Source: Pseudomonas sp. B28(2017) (GTDB taxonomy: Bacteria > Pseudomonadota > Gammaproteobacteria > Pseudomonadales > Pseudomonadaceae). From it: a stretch of 64,000 nucleotides of DNA. The DNA is taken from the NCBI RefSeq assembly GCF_002113025.1, contig NZ_NEJH01000002.1:868001-932000 (forward strand), written 5' to 3'. The position numbers and the translations under genes are program-made. Positions within the stretch are counted from its first letter, which is position 1. The number at the start of each line of letters is the position of its first letter. Below, one piece after another: positions 36,790-45,263 of this stretch. A model generated the notes under the pieces. The model was not told the origin of the DNA. It saw nothing but the letters and a program-made list of their open reading frames with translations, and made no database searches.

Positions 36790-36813
36790 TGTACAGACAC
36801 GAATGTTTGTATA
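36790..36813. promoter_or_regulatory. LitR/PplR operator box 2
   Basis: TGTACA - N12 - TGTATA is an exact match to the operator pattern. With box 1 it builds a 9-bp outer inverted repeat (ACCTATACA at 36737 and TGTATAGGT at 36808). The box-to-box gap is 26 bp. Confidence 0.75.
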
Positions 36814-36835
36814 GGTTCAGATTCGAGGTGCTCCG

Positions 36836-37423
36836 ATGCCCCACTCCCCCGCCAAACCGAAAATCGCTATCAGCGCCTGCCTGCTGCACACCGATTTGCC
36901 GGTGGAGGAAGACGGCCGACTCAAGGATCCGGTGCTGAGGGAAAACTTCCTCACTCGCGTACTCGCCTACAGCGCCTGGCAGCAGCTGTGCCAGGAAGGC
37001 CTGACCCGGCACGGTCTCACGGACTTTCACTCGCGCTATAAATACCTGCTGATGGCGCACAACCCGGCGCAATACAAAGTGCTCGGCAAGCTGCTGGGCA
37101 ACATGGGCCATACCGATCCGAAGGAACTTGGCGCGCGCTATTTCAGTGAACTGATGGCGGCACTGAAAAAGTGCGCCACCCGCGGTACCCATACCAATGT
37201 CCTGCAACACCTCAGTGGCCACCTGAAGCAGGCCATCAGCCGCGAAGACAAGCAGGAGGTGCAACACGTGATCAGCCAGTATCGCCTGGGCATCGTGCCG
37301 TTGGTGGTGCCATTGACACTGCTCAAGCATCACTTCCGCCAACACCCCGATCCGTACATCGCACAGCAGGTTTACCTGCAACCGCTCCCGGAAAACCTCA
37401 GCCTGCGAAACGCCATCCAATGA
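36836..37423 (+). CDS. DUF1722 protein with most of its DUF523 domain deleted
   Basis: A 195-residue protein. The first residues (KPKIAISACLL) are the classic opening of DUF523, but the sequence then runs at once into HTDLPVEEDGRLKDPVLRENF, the start of the DUF1722 (YbgA) domain. That domain is complete to the C-terminus (FHSRYKYLLMAHNP, RGTHTNVLQHLSGHLKQ). Homologues in this locus are, from memory, about 310-320 residues, so about 110-130 residues seem to have been removed in frame. GAGG seven bases before the ATG is a good ribosome-binding site. ATGA overlap links it to the MerR gene. Function of either domain is unknown; homologues sit with photolyase genes. Confidence 0.82.
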   Translation: MPHSPAKPKIAISACLLHTDLPVEEDGRLKDPVLRENFLTRVLAYSAWQQLCQEGLTRHGLTDFHSRYKYLLMAHNPAQYKVLGKLLGNMGHTDPKELGARYFSELMAALKKCATRGTHTNVLQHLSGHLKQAISREDKQEVQHVISQYRLGIVPLVVPLTLLKHHFRQHPDPYIAQQVYLQPLPENLSLRNAIQ

Positions 37424-38361
37424 AAAAAGCACCCGACACCAGCGCCTGCGATGGCCTCAGCGATGACTTTAACAAGGCGTTGGACGAAGGCTGGCTGCCG
37501 ATCCGTGAAGTGGCGCGGCAAACCGGCGTCAATGCCGTGACCTTGCGCGCCTGGGAGCGGCGTTACGGGCTGATCGTGCCGCAACGCACACCCAAGGGGC
37601 ACCGGTTGTTTTCGGCCGACCATGTCCAACGCATCCAGGCCATCCTCACCTGGCTCAACCGTGGCGTTGCCGTCAGCCAGGTCAAACAATTGCTCGACAC
37701 GCCGCAAGCCTTCAGCGAGTCCGTCGACAACGATTGGCACACTTTGCTGCAAACGTTGCTGCAGGCGGTCAGCGGATTGAAGGAACGCGCCCTGGATGAC
37801 AGCGTCAATCAGGCGATGGCGCTGTATCCGCCGCGAACCCTGTGCGAACAATTGCTGATGCCCCTGCTGGCCGCTCTGGAGCTACGCTGGCAAGGCCAGT
37901 TCGGTGCGCAGATGGAGCGGGTGTTTTTTTGTGCCTGGCTGCGCAGCAAGTTCGGCGCACGCATCTACCATAACAATCGTCAGTTGCGCAGCGCACCGCT
38001 GCTGTTAATCAACCACTCGGACCTGCCCACTGAGCCGAATCTGTGGCTCACGGCCTGGCTGATCAGCACTGCCGATTGCCCAGTGGAGGTCTTCGACGGG
38101 CCGCTGCCTGTCGGTGAACTGGCACTGGCGGTCGAACTGCTGCAACCCCGCGGGGTTCTGCTGTACTCCAGCAAGGCCATGAACCTGGCGCAACTGCCAA
38201 AACTTTTCAAAGGCATCAGTTGCCCAAAAATGATTGCCGGACCAACGGTATGCATCCACCACGCCGAGTTGTCCGCAAGTACTACCGAGATCGCTGACTT
38301 GTACCTCGCCGAAGATCCATTGTCGGCACATCAGTCACTCATTCAGCGCGGGCTGATTTAA
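37420..38361 (+). CDS. MerR-family regulator, class II LitR/PplR-like
   Basis: A 313-residue regulator. The winged-helix MerR domain is at about 25-95 (LPIREVARQTGVNAVTLRAWERRYGL, then TPKGHRLFSADHV). The C-terminal part follows the helix-bundle plus B12-domain layout of CarH/LitR (LLMPLLAALELRWQGQFG), but the EH pair after the Trp reads ER, and no DxHxxG cobalamin ligand motif can be found. This fits class II LitR such as P. putida PplR1, which do not sense light by adenosylcobalamin themselves. It overlaps the DUF1722 gene by ATGA and is followed without a gap by phrB. Probably represses its own operon through the boxes at 36740 and 36790. Confidence 0.85.
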   Translation: MKKAPDTSACDGLSDDFNKALDEGWLPIREVARQTGVNAVTLRAWERRYGLIVPQRTPKGHRLFSADHVQRIQAILTWLNRGVAVSQVKQLLDTPQAFSESVDNDWHTLLQTLLQAVSGLKERALDDSVNQAMALYPPRTLCEQLLMPLLAALELRWQGQFGAQMERVFFCAWLRSKFGARIYHNNRQLRSAPLLLINHSDLPTEPNLWLTAWLISTADCPVEVFDGPLPVGELALAVELLQPRGVLLYSSKAMNLAQLPKLFKGISCPKMIAGPTVCIHHAELSASTTEIADLYLAEDPLSAHQSLIQRGLI

Positions 38362-39825
38362 ATGAATCGCGTGGATACCAATATGCAATTGATCTGGTTG
38401 CGCAGCGACTTGCGCCTGCATGACAACACCGCCCTCTCGGCCGCCGCGACTCGCGGCCCGTGCGTGGCCGTGTATCTGCTGAGCCCGGAACAATGGCTGG
38501 AACATGATGACGCGCCCTGCAAAGTGGACTTCTGGCTGCGCAACCTGCGCGAGTTGAGCCGCGAACTGGGTCAACTGAACATTCCCCTGCTGGTCCGTCG
38601 TGCACCTCGCTGGGAGGACGCGCCAGCCGTGTTGCTGGATCTGTGCCGACAATGGCAGATCGACGCGGTGTACCTCAATGAAGAGTACGGCATCCATGAA
38701 ACCCGTCGCGATGCGGCGGTCGCCAGGACGCTCAGAGCCGAAGGCATCGAAGTTCACCGCTACCTCGATCAATTGCTGTTCAAGCCCGGGGGTGTGCTGA
38801 CCCGGACCGGCACTTACTTTCAGGTTTTCAGCCAGTTCCGCAAAGCCTGCTACGAACGCCTGCACCACTCGCTGCCCAGCCTGGTCCGCGCACCGCACAA
38901 GCAAGCACCACTGAACATTGCCAGCGATGCGATCCCCTTGAGTGTCGAGGGTTTTGCGACGCCCGGTGATAACCTGCGCAGCCTGTGGCCGGCGGGCGAA
39001 GCCCAAGCCCGGCAGCGCCTCGACAGCTTCAGCGATGCACAAATCGATCATTACCATAACGAGCGCGACTTCCCGGCAAAACCCGGCACCAGTCAGCTCT
39101 CGGCCTATCTCGCGGCCGGAGTGATTTCTCCCCGCCAATGCCTGCACGCCGCCTTGAACAGCAATCAGGGTGAGTTCGAAAGCGGCAAGACCGGCGCCGT
39201 CACCTGGATCAACGAACTGCTGTGGCGCGAGTTCTACAAACACATCCTGGTGGGCTACCCACGGGTGTCCCGGCACCGCGCGTTTCGCCCGGAAACCGAA
39301 GCTCTGGCCTGGCGCGATGCACCCGAAGAACTGGCTGCCTGGCAACAGGCACGTACCGGTTTGCCGATCATCGACGCGGCCATGCGCCAACTGCTGGCTA
39401 CCGGCTGGATGCACAACCGCCTGCGCATGGTGGTGGCGATGTTCTTGAGCAAAAACCTGTTGATCGACTGGCGCGAAGGCGAACGCTTTTTCATGCGTCA
39501 CCTGATCGATGGCGACCTGGCGGCGAACAATGGAGGCTGGCAGTGGAGTTCCTCCACCGGTACCGACTCGGCGCCTTACTTCCGGATTTTCAACCCGTTG
39601 AGCCAGTCGGAAAAATTCGATCCCGAGGGCCTGTTCATCAAGCGCTGGCTTCCGGAACTGGCCGGGCTGAATAAAAAAGACGTGCACAACCCGGCCAATC
39701 TCGGCGGCCTTTTCGGTGTAGTGGATTACCCCTCACCGATCGTCGACTTGAGTACTTCCCGTACGCGCGCGTTGACTGCATTCAAGAACCTGCCCTCACG
39801 ACAATACGCCGCCGTTGGGTCATGA
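38362..39825 (+). CDS. phrB: deoxyribodipyrimidine photolyase
   Basis: A 487-residue blue-light DNA repair enzyme that splits cyclobutane pyrimidine dimers. The N-terminal antenna domain begins MQLIWLRSDLRLHDNTALS. The FAD-binding domain has MHNRLRMVVAMFLSKNL and GGWQWSSSTGTDSAPYFRIFNP, with the usual Trp residues. The annotated ATG directly follows the MerR stop; a second in-frame ATG at 38383 fits the family start better and may be the real one. The stop overlaps the remnant gene at 39822 by ATGA. Confidence 0.95.
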   Translation: MNRVDTNMQLIWLRSDLRLHDNTALSAAATRGPCVAVYLLSPEQWLEHDDAPCKVDFWLRNLRELSRELGQLNIPLLVRRAPRWEDAPAVLLDLCRQWQIDAVYLNEEYGIHETRRDAAVARTLRAEGIEVHRYLDQLLFKPGGVLTRTGTYFQVFSQFRKACYERLHHSLPSLVRAPHKQAPLNIASDAIPLSVEGFATPGDNLRSLWPAGEAQARQRLDSFSDAQIDHYHNERDFPAKPGTSQLSAYLAAGVISPRQCLHAALNSNQGEFESGKTGAVTWINELLWREFYKHILVGYPRVSRHRAFRPETEALAWRDAPEELAAWQQARTGLPIIDAAMRQLLATGWMHNRLRMVVAMFLSKNLLIDWREGERFFMRHLIDGDLAANNGGWQWSSSTGTDSAPYFRIFNPLSQSEKFDPEGLFIKRWLPELAGLNKKDVHNPANLGGLFGVVDYPSPIVDLSTSRTRALTAFKNLPSRQYAAVGS

Positions 39826-39905
39826 GTTACCGCCACCGGGATTACTTCGATGCCGGGACTCTGCGTTATGAACATTTACCCGTATTGGGCCGGGCAGCTG
39901 CCTGA
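39822..39905 (+). pseudogene. remnant of an NTF2-like (SnoaL) protein gene
   Basis: A 27-codon frame starts at the ATGA overlapping the phrB stop and ends in TGA. Its product (RHRDYFDAGTLRYEHLPVLG) reads like the C-terminal strand of NTF2/SnoaL-like proteins that follow phrB in other Pseudomonas light operons. Only the start codon and the last part remain, so about 120 codons seem lost. Identification rests on memory of such tails, not on an alignment. Confidence 0.55.
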
Positions 39906-39922
39906 CTGAAAAGGAGATTGGG

Positions 39923-40705
39923 ATGAGTCGTACACTCGCACGACGATACTGGCTGACCGGCGCCAGCAGCGGCATTGGTGCCGCCCTGGCCGAAGAAATC
40001 CTGAAGACCGGCGCGCACCTGGCGGTAAGTTCAAGGTCAGTTGCGCCACTGAAAGTCTTGTCGCAACGTTATCCGGGACAAGTGCAGGTAGTCGCCGGAG
40101 ACCTGACCAACAGCCAGACCGTGCGCGAAATCGGCGAGCAGATTGCCGAGGATTGGGGTTCGCTGGACACCGTGATACTCAACGCCGGTACCTGCGAGTA
40201 CGTGGACGCCAAGCAGTTCGATGCGTCGATTGTCGAGCACGTGGTGCGCACCAACCTGTTGGCCAGCAGCTATTGCATCGAAGCTGCCCTGCCTTTGCTA
40301 CGGGCTGGCACCGCACCGCATATGGTGCCCATGGCCAGTGCGGTGACTTACCTGCCGCTGCCCAAGGCGGAAGCCTGCGGCGCCTCGAAAGCCGGGCTGC
40401 GTCATCTGTTCGAATCCCTGCGCATCGACCTGGCTCCCGAAGGCATAGAAGTCACGGTGATCAGCCCCGGGGGTGTCGAATCGCCGCTGACGACGAAAGA
40501 CAGATTTCCCATGCCCTTGAGCTGGCCGGTGGAGAAAGCCGCACGACACATCTTCGAAAAACTCAAGGACCGCCCTCTCGAAATCGCTTTCCCGGCAGCA
40601 TTCATGTCCACCCTCTGGCCGCTCTCCAGACAGCCGGACCAAGTGAAACTGGAGATTGGCAAACGCATGGTGCGTAGCCTGCCACCGCTCAAGGATCAAC
40701 CGTGA
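39923..40705 (+). CDS. short-chain dehydrogenase/reductase with catalytic Tyr replaced by Cys
   Basis: A 260-residue SDR with TGASSGIG (cofactor) near residue 12, NAG in VILNAGTCEY and the catalytic Ser region MASAVTYLPL. Where SDRs have YxxxK the sequence is ACGASKAG, so the catalytic Tyr is Cys while Lys is kept; one base (TGC for TAC) explains it. The enzyme is likely inactive as a classical SDR. A good ribosome-binding site (AAGGAG) precedes the ATG. The next gene of the ancestral operon is only a remnant. Confidence 0.88.
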   Translation: MSRTLARRYWLTGASSGIGAALAEEILKTGAHLAVSSRSVAPLKVLSQRYPGQVQVVAGDLTNSQTVREIGEQIAEDWGSLDTVILNAGTCEYVDAKQFDASIVEHVVRTNLLASSYCIEAALPLLRAGTAPHMVPMASAVTYLPLPKAEACGASKAGLRHLFESLRIDLAPEGIEVTVISPGGVESPLTTKDRFPMPLSWPVEKAARHIFEKLKDRPLEIAFPAAFMSTLWPLSRQPDQVKLEIGKRMVRSLPPLKDQP

Positions 40706-40779
40706 AAACCGCCATCATCGGCAGCGGTATCTCGGGGGCCGGCCTGCGTCTGTCAGAGCTTTCACACAGCACCCGGTGA
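40702..40779 (+). pseudogene. remnant 5' end of a FAD-dependent oxidoreductase gene
   Basis: A GTG overlapping the SDR stop (GTGA) starts a 25-codon frame whose first 12 residues, VKTAIIGSGISG, are the dinucleotide-binding start of the FAD oxidoreductase that follows the SDR in related operons. The frame then becomes unrelated sequence and stops. The rest of that gene and the genes I would expect after it are missing; the YkgJ-type gene starts 19 bp later. Confidence 0.65.
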
Positions 40780-40798
40780 CTGCCTTACACTGCGCGCC

Positions 40799-41104
40799 AT
40801 GAATAACATCCCCCATACGCAAATCGCAGAACCCGCAGTCACCTGCTCGACCTGCGCAGCCTGCTGCTGCCAGCTCGAAGTCATGCTGATCACCGATACG
40901 GGTGTGCCTGAACGGTTCATCGATACCGATGATTGGGGCGGGGAAGTCATGCTGCGTCTGGGCGACGGCTGGTGTGCCGCACTGGATCGCAACTCGATGA
41001 TGTGCACCATCTACGAGAAACGCCCGCTGATCTGCCGGGAGTTCGAGATGGGCGCACCGGAGTGCATCGACGAACGCCAGGGGATTTCGACGGCGTATCG
41101 CTAG
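40799..41104 (+). CDS. YkgJ-family cysteine-cluster protein
   Basis: A 101-residue protein with a Cys-rich cluster (CSTCAACCCQLE) at 16-27 and further Cys residues in WCAALD, MCTIYEKRPLICREF and PECID, the CxxCxxCC-type pattern of the YkgJ/Fe-S-like Zn cluster family. The biochemical role is unknown. It lies immediately after the decayed light operon. Confidence 0.85.
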   Translation: MNNIPHTQIAEPAVTCSTCAACCCQLEVMLITDTGVPERFIDTDDWGGEVMLRLGDGWCAALDRNSMMCTIYEKRPLICREFEMGAPECIDERQGISTAYR

Positions 41105-41125
41105 TTTGAAGTCACCCAAATACAA

Positions 41126-41151
41126 ATGTGGGAGCGGGCTTGCTCCCACAT
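41126..41151. repeat. single REP-like palindrome
   Basis: ATGTGGGAGC-GGGCTT-GCTCCCACAT is a hairpin of the REP type between the convergent YkgJ-like and pagL genes. Confidence 0.8.
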
Positions 41152-41169
41152 CTAATACAGCGTCGTGTC

Positions 41170-41688
41170 TTACAACGGCAACGTGTAATGCAGCGAGTAG
41201 CTTTCTACACCGTCGTTGGAACTGGCGAGCCCGGCGTTGGAGTAGTGCGTCGCGCGGATTCCCACTTCATGGCCGCCGTTGAAGCGCAGGCCAAAACCGA
41301 GCCGGTCTTCAAACTGAAAAGAACTACCGAGGTTGTTGTCTTCGAGTCGGGTATTGGAGAAAAACGCCACGCCAATGCCTGCTTCAACGTACGGTTTGAC
41401 GTTCTGGCCGGCAAATTCGTAAACGAACACCGGAGAGAACGACAGGCTGTTGTTGCTCGAGGTCTTGTCGCCTTCCCAGTAGGTATAGGCACCGCTCCAG
41501 TAGCCGGTCATGCGACCAACGTCACTCTGCCACCAACTCTGGTCCCAATCGAATTGCATGCCCAGTCGATACGTCATGGTCGAATCGCTGGTCTGACCAA
41601 CCGCAAACTCCACACCTGCCGCTTGCGCAGTAAAGGTGTGCCCCATTAATGCGGCCGCAATCGCGGCCAAGCAGAATAGTCGCTTCAC
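41170..41688 (-). CDS. pagL: lipid A 3-O-deacylase PagL
   Basis: A 172-residue outer-membrane beta-barrel enzyme that removes the 3-O-acyl chain of lipid A. The GTG start at 41688 is backed by AAGGAAG and gives a signal peptide (KRLFCLAAIAAALMG) cut after QA. The catalytic His-Ser pair lies in ATHYSNAGL near the C-terminus. The last residue after TLP is Leu. P. aeruginosa has pagL in the same position. Confidence 0.92.
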   Translation of the reverse strand: MKRLFCLAAIAAALMGHTFTAQAAGVEFAVGQTSDSTMTYRLGMQFDWDQSWWQSDVGRMTGYWSGAYTYWEGDKTSSNNSLSFSPVFVYEFAGQNVKPYVEAGIGVAFFSNTRLEDNNLGSSFQFEDRLGFGLRFNGGHEVGIRATHYSNAGLASSNDGVESYSLHYTLPL

Positions 41689-41816
41689 TAGAAACTTCCT
41701 TTTCCGAACGATTTCGTATGGTTTTTTTGTTACCAAGCCCTGCAAAACTATAGAAGTCAGCGATTTATCAGAAGTTCACCCCGATTTTTCGTACTCCCCC
41801 TCCCCCGGACAGGCTT

Positions 41817-42608
41817 CTACCTGTTGAAGCTTCGCACAACGCCAGCGGTATTCCACAGTATCGGCAAGATATTTCTGAAATGAAGCGGATCGGCACTGGT
41901 CCAGAACTGCGCTTCACGGGCCGGCCCCTGGGCGAGCAGCTCGCTTTCGGCCAATAGCCGCTGGAGTTGCCGTGCGACGGCGGCACCGGTGTCGATCAGA
42001 CTGATGTCCTCGGGGATCATCTGCCGGAGCATCGGCTTGAGAAAGGGATAATGGGTGCAGCCGAGAATCAAGGTGTCCGCGCCGGCGGCCAGCAGCGGCT
42101 GGACATACCTGGCCAACAGCTGACGCAGCTCGGGGCTGTGCAGATCGCCGTTTTCAATCAGCTCCACCAGCCCCGGACACGGCTGGGTAATCACTTTCAC
42201 GTCCGTGGCGAAACGGTCGAGCAATGCGGCGAACTTGGCGCTCTGCAAGGTGCCGGTGGTAGCCAGCACCCCCACTACGCCTGAGCGGGTGGCGGCGGCC
42301 GCCGGCTTGACTGCCGGCTCCATACCGACGATGGGCCATTCGGGATAGTCGCGGCGCAAGTCAGCGACACCGGACACCGTCGCCGTGTTGCAGGCCAGCA
42401 CCAGAGCCTTGGCGCCCTGTTGCTGAAAGAAGTCGGCCATCACGCTGCAACGCTGCCGGATGAATTCCGGGGTTTTCTCGCCATAGGGAACATTCCCGCA
42501 ATCGGCGACGTACATCAGCGTCTCGTTGGGCAACAAGCGCTGGATCTCGGCCAGCACCGAGAGCCCACCGACACCAGAGTCGAACACGCCGATTGGCGCC
42601 TCACGCAT
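41817..42608 (-). CDS. murI: glutamate racemase
   Basis: A 263-residue cofactor-independent racemase that supplies D-glutamate for peptidoglycan. Both catalytic cysteines are present: VLACNTATV and [10 protein letters not shown]. The N-terminal [13 protein letters not shown] is typical. ATG 42608 overlaps the last eight bases of moeB (ATGCGTGA), so it is translationally coupled. Confidence 0.96.
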   Translation of the reverse strand: MREAPIGVFDSGVGGLSVLAEIQRLLPNETLMYVADCGNVPYGEKTPEFIRQRCSVMADFFQQQGAKALVLACNTATVSGVADLRRDYPEWPIVGMEPAVKPAAAATRSGVVGVLATTGTLQSAKFAALLDRFATDVKVITQPCPGLVELIENGDLHSPELRQLLARYVQPLLAAGADTLILGCTHYPFLKPMLRQMIPEDISLIDTGAAVARQLQRLLAESELLAQGPAREAQFWTSADPLHFRNILPILWNTAGVVRSFNR

Positions 42609-43356
42609 GTGAAGGCCCACAGACGCTGCAACCCGGATCCCGCTTGACCCGCAATTCGCGAAAGCGCGTGCCCAAGGCGTCGATCAACAGCAGGCGCCCC
42701 ACCAGCGGCTCGCCGAATCCGGCCAGCAATTTCAGTGCTTCAAGCGCTTGCAGACTGCCCACCAGCCCCACCAGCGGCCCGACCACCCCGGCTTCGCTGC
42801 ACGTCAGTTCGGCTTCGCTGCCGTGCCCGTACAAACAGTGGTAGCACGGGCTCTCTGGCCGGCGCGGATCGAACACCGACAATTGCCCTTCGAGGCGAAT
42901 CGCCGCGCCGCTGACCAGCGGTTTGCCGGCCGCCACGCAAGCGGCGTTGACCGCTTCCCGGGTGGAGAAATTGTCGGAGCAATCGAGCACCAGATCCACC
43001 CCGGCCACCACTGCAGCCAGGGAATCTTCGTCCAGCGCCGCACGATGGGCGATCAGTTGAATTTCAGGATTGATCGCGCTCAGGCGCTTGAGCGCCGAAT
43101 CGACCTTGGTCATGCCGACGCTGTCGGTGTCGTGAATGATCTGGCGTTGCAGGTTAGTCAGGTCGACCGTATCGAAGTCCGCCAGATGCAACTCGCCGAC
43201 TCCTGCGGCGGCGAGATACAGCGCCACCGGCGCACCGAGGCCACCGAGGCCGACGATCAATACGCGGCTGTCCTTGAGGCGCAACTGGCCGTCGATATCG
43301 ATGTGTTGCAGCAGAATCTGCCGGCTGTAACGCAGTAACTCCTGATCATTCAGCAC
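42601..43356 (-). CDS. moeB: molybdopterin-synthase adenylyltransferase
   Basis: A 251-residue E1-like enzyme that adenylates the C-terminus of MoaD. The ATP-binding loop [13 protein letters not shown], the [13 protein letters not shown] segment and two zinc CxxC pairs (CYHC, CSVC) are visible. ATG 43356 overlaps the prmC stop by 7 bp. Confidence 0.94.
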   Translation of the reverse strand: MLNDQELLRYSRQILLQHIDIDGQLRLKDSRVLIVGLGGLGAPVALYLAAAGVGELHLADFDTVDLTNLQRQIIHDTDSVGMTKVDSALKRLSAINPEIQLIAHRAALDEDSLAAVVAGVDLVLDCSDNFSTREAVNAACVAAGKPLVSGAAIRLEGQLSVFDPRRPESPCYHCLYGHGSEAELTCSEAGVVGPLVGLVGSLQALEALKLLAGFGEPLVGRLLLIDALGTRFRELRVKRDPGCSVCGPSHA

Positions 43357-44180
43357 GGCAGGCGCCCCAGACTGATGCGTTGGTGACCGCCCAGATCGGT
43401 GCGGCTGTGAACTTCCTCAAAACCGCGGGTCAGCAACAAATCGCGGACCGCCTCGGCCTGATCATAACCATGCTCGAGCATCAGCCAACCGCCAGCGTCG
43501 AGATGGTCCGGTGCCTGGGCGACGATCAAACGCAGATCGTCGAGCCCATCGACACCGGCCACCAGAGCGCTGGCCGGTTCAAAGCGCACATCGCCCTCGA
43601 CCAGATGCGGGTCGGCAGCTGCAATGTAGGGCGGGTTGCTGATGATCAGTTGAAAACGCTGACCTTCCAGGGCACTGAACCAATAGCTGCTCAGTACCTT
43701 GGCGTTATTCAGATGCAGACGCTGGCGATTGCGTTCGGCCAGGGCCACGGCTTCCAGCACGCGATCCACGGCAGTGACGTTCCAGGCCGGACGCTCGCTG
43801 GCCAGCGCCAGGGCAATCGCGCCACTGCCGGTGCCCAGGTCGAGGACCTTGGCCGGTGTGGCCGGCAGCAACTCCAGCGCAGCCTCCACCAGCAGTTCGG
43901 TGTCCGGGCGCGGGATCAGCGTGTGCGGTGCCACTTCCAGATCCAGCTTCCAGAAACCTTGCTGGCCGAGGATATAGGCCACCGGCTCACCGCTGCGGCG
44001 GCGCTGCAAATACTCGGCGAACGTCAGCACCGCTTCGCTGGGAACGATGCGTTCCGGCCAGGTGTGCAGGAAGCTGCGGGACTTGCCCAACGCCGCCGCC
44101 AGCAGCAATTCGGCATCCAGACGCGCCGTCGGCGAGTCGGGTAAGTCGGCGGCGCGCAACAGACTGGCAATGATCGTCAT
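43350..44180 (-). CDS. prmC: release factor glutamine methyltransferase
   Basis: A 276-residue SAM-dependent enzyme that methylates the Gln of the GGQ motif in RF1/RF2. The SAM motif VLDLGTGSGAIALAL and the catalytic NPPY (ISNPPYIAAAD) are present. It is directly downstream of prfA, its substrate gene, with no spacing. Confidence 0.96.
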   Translation of the reverse strand: MTIIASLLRAADLPDSPTARLDAELLLAAALGKSRSFLHTWPERIVPSEAVLTFAEYLQRRRSGEPVAYILGQQGFWKLDLEVAPHTLIPRPDTELLVEAALELLPATPAKVLDLGTGSGAIALALASERPAWNVTAVDRVLEAVALAERNRQRLHLNNAKVLSSYWFSALEGQRFQLIISNPPYIAAADPHLVEGDVRFEPASALVAGVDGLDDLRLIVAQAPDHLDAGGWLMLEHGYDQAEAVRDLLLTRGFEEVHSRTDLGGHQRISLGRLPC

Positions 44181-45263
44181 TTACTCACCTATCGCCGCCA
44201 GTTGATCGGCCTGGTACTCGGCCAGCAACGGCTCGATCACCGCCTCGACGCCGCCGGCAAGGATCTCGTCAAGGGAATACAGGGTCAGGTTGACCCGGTG
44301 GTCGGTGACCCGGCCCTGGGCAAAATTGTAGGTGCGGATGCGCTCGGAGCGATCACCGGAACCGACCAGCAACTTGCGCTCACTGGCGATGGCGTTGGCC
44401 GCGGCCGAGGCCTGCTGATCGTTCAGCTTGGCCGACAACCAGGACATCGCCCGGGCACGGTTCTTGTGCTGTGAACGTTCTTCCTGGCACTCGACCACGA
44501 TACCAGACGGCAAGTGAGTGATACGGATAGCCGAGTCGGTCTTGTTGACGTGCTGGCCACCGGCGCCGGAGGAGCGATAGGTATCGATGCGCAGGTCGGC
44601 CGGGTTGATCTCGATGGCTTCCTGTTCGTCCGGTTCGGGCAATACCGCCACGGTGCAGGCCGACGTGTGGATACGGCCCTGGGATTCGGTCGCCGGCACC
44701 CGCTGCACGCGGTGGGCACCGGATTCGAATTTCAGCTTGCCGTAGACGTTGTCGCCTTCGACCCGGGCAATCACCTCTTTATAGCCGCCGTGTTCACCCT
44801 CGCTTTCCGAGAGGATTTCCACCCGCCAGCCACGACGCTCTGCATAACGCGAATACATGCGGAACAGGTCGCCGGAGAAAATCGCTGCCTCGTCGCCGCC
44901 GGTGCCGGCACGGATTTCGAGGAACACGTTGCGCCCGTCATTCGGGTCCTTGGGCAGCAGCATGCGCTGCAGGTCGGCTTCGAGCGTGACCAGGCGCTCC
45001 TTGGCCTCGCGGACTTCTTCCACGGCCATTTCGCGCACGTCCGGGTCGCTGTCCTTGAGCAGAGCCTGGGCGCCTTCGAGGTCGCCCTGCACTTTCAGCA
45101 GCTGTTTATAGGCGTTCACGATCGGTTCAACTTCCGCGTACTCCTTGGAGTAGGTGCGGAACTTGTTCTGATCGGAAATGACCTCGCCGTCGCCCAGCAG
45201 GGCGGTCAGCTCCTCGAAACGGTCCTGGAGAATATCCAGCTTATTGAGCAGTGACGCTTTCAT
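44181..45263 (-). CDS. prfA: peptide chain release factor 1
   Basis: A 360-residue RF1. The stop-codon reading tripeptide PAT is in RVPATESQG, and the GGQ motif is in [10 protein letters not shown]. It reads UAA and UAG. It overlaps the hemA 3' end by 4 bp (45260-45263). Confidence 0.97.
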   Translation of the reverse strand: MKASLLNKLDILQDRFEELTALLGDGEVISDQNKFRTYSKEYAEVEPIVNAYKQLLKVQGDLEGAQALLKDSDPDVREMAVEEVREAKERLVTLEADLQRMLLPKDPNDGRNVFLEIRAGTGGDEAAIFSGDLFRMYSRYAERRGWRVEILSESEGEHGGYKEVIARVEGDNVYGKLKFESGAHRVQRVPATESQGRIHTSACTVAVLPEPDEQEAIEINPADLRIDTYRSSGAGGQHVNKTDSAIRITHLPSGIVVECQEERSQHKNRARAMSWLSAKLNDQQASAAANAIASERKLLVGSGDRSERIRTYNFAQGRVTDHRVNLTLYSLDEILAGGVEAVIEPLLAEYQADQLAAIGE

